Assembly: GCA_002104945.1 (NCBI GenBank)
Contig: MCFH01000078.1
Span: 21,001-85,000 of the forward strand
Length of the DNA: 64,000 nt
Direction: 5' to 3'
Source of the DNA: Piromyces finnis
Lineage: Eukaryota > Neocallimastigomycota > Neocallimastigomycetes > Neocallimastigales > Neocallimastigaceae
How positions within the stretch are numbered: the stretch's first letter is position 1; every line of letters begins with the position of its first letter. Shown here one piece after another: positions 56,857 through 64,000 of the stretch. A program made the translations under genes and the position numbers. Below the pieces are notes generated by a model. It did not search any database. It was not told the DNA's origin and saw nothing but the letters and a program-made list of their open reading frames with translations.

Positions 56857-56869
56857 ACTTGATTCTCAA
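56857..56869 (+). repeat. Target-site duplication, right copy (SINE)
   Basis: Exact copy of 56287-56299 at the tRNA-like 5' end of the element. Confidence 0.9.
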
Positions 56870-57578
56870 AAGTAAATAATAATTTAGATATTGAAGTAAA
56901 AAATAAATAATATTAACAATATTAAAAATTATAAAATAGTAAGAGTAAGAAGAAATAATTACTTAAATACATTTTAAGAAATAGTTTTTATAAACATGAT
57001 TATTTATTCAAAATCTTTTTTTTGTTTTTTAAAAAAATACTATTTTTAAAGTTTAACTAATCCGTTAAAAAAGATTCTTTCACTCACACTACTCTTACTC
57101 TTGTAAAAAAAAAAAAAAAAGTTGTCACACCTTCCTTAATAAATTTTATTTTAATTTTAAATTATCTAAATTATTTAATTTAATAATAATTAAAGTTTAT
57201 TAATTTATTTAATTAAAAAAAAAAAAAAAAAAAAAAACAATCTGCTAATTTATTATTTGATGATACTTATTTTTATTGATAATGGATATATCTAATATCC
57301 ATTATTACAATTACAACAATATATTCTATTTGTATAATACAATATAATAATATAATAATATTTAAATGTATTAAGGAATAGATATTGATGCTTACTAATT
57401 ATATTTATATATAAAATACAGGGCTATTTATTTTCTTTATTGTATAAAATTACTTTAAAAAAAAATATTAAAAAAACAATTTTATGAAAATGTTTTTTAT
57501 ATTTTACTCATATGAATCCATATAAATAAATTAAAAGTAAATAAGAAAGGATTGATTTTTTTTTTTACTTCTTTTGGA
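56870..57578. other. A/T-rich intergenic region
   Basis: Downstream of the dehydrogenase stop. Poly(A) runs only; no gene seen. Confidence 0.5.
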
Positions 57579-58379
57579 TTACTTAAAGAAATCTCTTTTA
57601 TTTAACCCGGCGGTCATAAATCTTGTAGCAATTTTAAAGCCTGTAAGCCAAGCAATTCTCTTTCCATTGACTTTATTATTTTCTATTCCTTGAACAAGAA
57701 AAGCTGCAATTTCATCTGGATAATCTCCTAAAATATTAAATACTTTTTTTGTTTTTTCAGATAATTCAATCTGATGACTTTGTCCATTAGCGGAAGTTAA
57801 AAAATCAGTAATCATAATTCCAGGTGATAATTTACATATAATGATAGGTAAGTTTTTTTCTTTAATTTCATTTGCTACGGCATCTGTATAATAAGTTACT
57901 GCTCTTTTGGCTGTTCCATATAATGAAAGGAAGGATTGGAAAGAATCATTTGAACCGTGTCCCTCAACATTATAAATAGCACCGTAATTTTGTTCTATCA
58001 TGTTTCTCATGGCAACATTCGTTACATTAATAGTTCCTTTTAAATCAATATTAAGTAAAGAATCAATTTCTTTTTCATCCAATTCCCAAGCATATTTATG
58101 ACTCTGATTAACCCCAGCATTATTAATCCATATGTCTATTGAACCACATTTTTCTTTAGCAAAATTTGCTAATGCTTCTACTTCTTTTAGTTGAGATACA
58201 TTACATTTTTTTCCTGTGATTAATCCTTTGCCTGATTCGTTTGATAGAGATTCTATAGCTTTATTAACAGTTTCATCCTTTGTTCCACAAATAACAACAT
58301 TATAGTCCTTATTTCGGAATTGTTTTGCTAATTCATAACCTAAACCTCTTGTACCTCCTGTAATAACGACGGATTTCAT
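57579..58379 (-). CDS. Short-chain dehydrogenase/reductase, chlorophyll b reductase-like subgroup
   Basis: NAD(P)-dependent oxidoreductase of the classical SDR fold; 266 residues, no introns. Seen: VITGGTRGLG (TGxxxGxG, residues 6-13), DIWINNAGVN (NNAG), and the catalytic YGTAK (YxxxK). Where classical SDRs place the catalytic Ser, it has NVEGHGSND. PGIMITDFL follows the active site. The N-x-G-x-GS segment, the YGTAK placement, PGMVLT-like stretch, a FNILGDYPDEIAAFLV block and a C-terminal WLTGFKIATRF block resemble NYC1/NOL-type chlorophyll(ide) b reductases and their bacterial relatives. The real substrate is unknown. Lack of introns beside intron-rich neighbours would fit acquisition from bacteria, but that is not proved. 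The ATG at 58379 starts directly with the Rossmann strand, so there is no targeting peptide. Confidence 0.9.
   Translation of the reverse strand: MKSVVITGGTRGLGYELAKQFRNKDYNVVICGTKDETVNKAIESLSNESGKGLITGKKCNVSQLKEVEALANFAKEKCGSIDIWINNAGVNQSHKYAWELDEKEIDSLLNIDLKGTINVTNVAMRNMIEQNYGAIYNVEGHGSNDSFQSFLSLYGTAKRAVTYYTDAVANEIKEKNLPIIICKLSPGIMITDFLTSANGQSHQIELSEKTKKVFNILGDYPDEIAAFLVQGIENNKVNGKRIAWLTGFKIATRFMTAGLNKRDFFK

Positions 58380-64000
<5,621 letters not shown>

Overview
The window looks like nuclear DNA from an anaerobic gut fungus (Neocallimastigomycota). The non-coding DNA is extremely A+T-rich and full of long A/T homopolymers and TAA/TTA microsatellites. Most genes carry several short introns. 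A secreted family 9 glycoside hydrolase ends in three Cys-rich fungal dockerin modules, the cellulosome signature of this group. The genus cannot be fixed from the sequence. The most strongly expressed-looking genes (GH9, iPGM, V-ATPase-like factor, DED1-like helicase) use G/C-ending codons (AAG, AAC, TTC), while the regulatory genes are A/T-biased and Asn-rich.

Layout. 729-7089 (+): PIX-like SH3-DH-PH Rho-GEF, 9 exons, with a very long acidic tail. 12320-14147 (+): SCP1/Psr-type CTD phosphatase, 4 exons. 16384-17134: a 5'-truncated LINE insertion with target-site duplications. 17691-20636 (-): GH9 endoglucanase with three dockerins. 24042-24554 (+): small secreted six-Cys protein. 27532-29229 (+): cofactor-independent phosphoglycerate mutase. 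31530-32739 (+): type I membrane protein, possibly a V-ATPase assembly factor. 35238-41224 (+): CaMKK/Ssp1-type kinase with a huge insert in the kinase domain. 42148-42937 (+): Mediator subunit 31. 43574-49730 (+): BRO1-domain (ALIX/Rim20-type) protein, 15 exons. 50203-53900 (-): FCP1 RNA polymerase II CTD phosphatase, 10 exons. 56287-56869: a tRNA-derived SINE with target-site duplications and a poly(A) tail. 57579-58379 (-): intronless short-chain dehydrogenase resembling chlorophyll b reductases. 61998-64000 (+): DED1/DDX3-like DEAD-box helicase, cut by the window end. The gaps are A/T-rich and I see no genes in them.

The genes do not form one pathway. There are themes: polymerase II transcription (Med31, FCP1, an SCP1-like phosphatase), membrane traffic and signalling (Rho-GEF, BRO1 protein, upstream kinase), glycolysis, and plant cell-wall breakdown. 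The multi-exon models were built by hand from reading frame, splice phase and protein family fit. Every internal junction given keeps frame, but none has transcript support.

The points most worth a second look are a candidate 3-nucleotide micro-exon in the GH9 gene that restores a catalytic-motif tyrosine, the complete SINE and LINE insertions, the kinase-domain insertion, a NYC1/NOL-like reductase in a non-photosynthetic fungus, and the frequent A-rich (AAAAAG) 3' splice sites.
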